This document shows positions 62,911 through 64,000 of a stretch of 64,000 nt of DNA, piece by piece (positions within the stretch are counted from its first letter, which is position 1; every line of letters begins with the position of its first letter). The notes under the pieces are model-generated. The model saw only the letters and a list, made by a program, of their open reading frames with translations. It was not told where the DNA came from and did no database searches. The translations under genes and the position numbers were made by a program. Source of the stretch: Arachis hypogaea (Eukaryota; Streptophyta; Magnoliopsida; Fabales; Fabaceae); contig NC_092050.1 of assembly GCF_003086295.3 (NCBI RefSeq), positions 147,876,699 to 147,940,698 of the forward strand, written 5' to 3'.

Positions 62911-63470
62911 TTAAATAATAATAATACATGAATAATATAAAAATGTATAAAAAATTGAACATGTTATAAGTATAATTATAAATATAATAATAAAATAATA
63001 ATATTAGATCACATTGTGCGGTTTGGATTGGATCGGATCGGTTATGAAAAGTAGATCTAAAATTCGATCCGATCTAGCGGTTTGCAAAAAATAGAATCCA
63101 ATCAAATTCAAATTAGTGCGATTTTAATCGGTTTTCGATTTGAATTAGATTGAATGAACAGTTTAATTTGAATCGATTTGGATTTGAACACCCCTAATAC
63201 AGAAAGTGTCTTGTACAACAATAACAACACTCAAATATACTTCCGAAAACTAGTAGTAATTAGAGTAAATTAAATTTACCATAAATAATTGAACATGTAT
63301 TTTTTTTTTTAAATAGACTCTAAAATCCAACCTAATAAACATTGACAAAAAATTGACAGAATTTTTCTTAATAAATTAATAACTTTTAAATAATACTTAA
63401 ATTTTTATATTACAAACATTTAAAACGCTTATCACTTTCACTTTTATTTTTCTCCAAAATCCCATTTCTC
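62911..63470. repeat. Direct duplication flanking the Tat fragment, copy 2
   Basis: 560 bp matching 58163-58719. This copy retains the more canonical MITE end (gaacacccctaa), so it may preserve the older state at that site. After 63470 unique sequence resumes (aaacacaactttcag). Confidence 0.92.
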
Positions 63471-64000
63471 AAACACAACTTTCAGAAATACCCGGAGGCC
63501 ATCAGGAGGTCTTGATGAAGGAAGAGGCTAGAACAAACAATAAATAATAATAAAAAAACTCATTTAATTTAGAGAACTCGCCTTCTATCATAAATGCCAA
63601 ATAATTTAGATTTTATTTTCTTCTGAGTTAGATATCAGTCAGACTACATTAATATGGTTTTTCCATTCCCCAAGTACATTATAATAATAGTTCTCATAGT
63701 TTGGCAAACAAGATTCCGAATGAAATTAGTGGGAATAAATTTATATATGAGGCCATGAGCTAAAGTAGAAAGTCAACAGATAGAACAGCACTTATAGCAT
63801 CCAACCAATAATACTAATATTAGAAACTCCAACCGTACCAACCAGCAAAAGATGATAATGGATACTGCCTATCCTTTTGGCCTCTTAAGTTTTAACCATT
63901 AACTAAGCATCTTTTATTTATTATTATTATGTGCTATCTTAAATCATAAACCTTAGCTGAATTATTGTCACTCATTTTTTTATTGTCTTTAATTTATCCA
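63471..64000. other. Unassigned sequence at the right edge
   Basis: AT-rich with no supported ORF or element end. Confidence 0.6.

Overview
The window is plant nuclear DNA: AT-rich, with GT-AG introns, and built mostly of nested class I and class II transposable elements around one intact host gene. The element families (a FAR1-like/Ulp1-like MULE, TTF-type hAT, PIF/Harbinger, chromovirus and Tat-lineage retrotransposons) and the kinesin sequence suggest a legume, possibly Arachis (peanut) or a close relative. That assignment comes from recognition only and was not tested by a search.

Layout. 1-695 is the end of a hAT-like element. 1056-10610 is a 9.6 kb Mutator-like element (MULE) with a perfect 9-bp target-site duplication (TSD); it holds a dead FAR1-like transposase (+) and, convergent to it, a multi-exon Ulp1/C48-like cysteine protease gene (-). 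10620-13603 is unassigned. 13612-22893 is a TTF-type hAT element with a perfect 8-bp TSD; a PIF/Harbinger element (about 16708-22848) sits inside it. 23701-27236 is a MULE-like element (9-bp TSD) carrying a serine acetyltransferase 3' gene fragment that was later split by a solo LTR with a 5-bp TSD. 27296-28794 is another non-autonomous MULE-like element (9-bp TSD).

30258-34653 is the one clearly functional host gene, a 12-exon kinesin-13 (KIN13B-like) encoding about 690 residues. 38729-50532 is a large MuDR-type MULE (9-bp TSD) with a degenerate transposase (+), a small GRF zinc-finger/membrane ORF (-), a chromovirus inserted into its left TIR (itself hit by a hAT MITE) and a solo LTR. 54091-56396 is a Pack-MULE (9-bp TSD, TIRs of about 230 bp) joining the signal-peptide exon of an At4g28100-like GPI-anchored protein gene to part of a formin FH2 domain in the same orientation. 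57809-58448 is a hAT-like MITE. 58720-62910 is a GC-rich Tat-lineage Ty3/gypsy fragment (5' LTR, gag, protease, RT, RNase H; no integrase or 3' LTR) flanked by a direct duplication of about 560 bp of host sequence.

The genes do not form a shared pathway. What the window records is transposon biology: five MULE-type insertions with intact 9-bp TSDs, repeated capture of host exons, and a readable order of nested insertions. The most unusual signals are (i) a GGGTGTATT-type motif recurring in the introns of both MULE genes, always in the sense orientation of the gene it lies in, (ii) the chimeric Pack-MULE, (iii) the truncated retroelement inside a long direct duplication, and (iv) heat-shock-element-like trimers in the chromovirus LTR.
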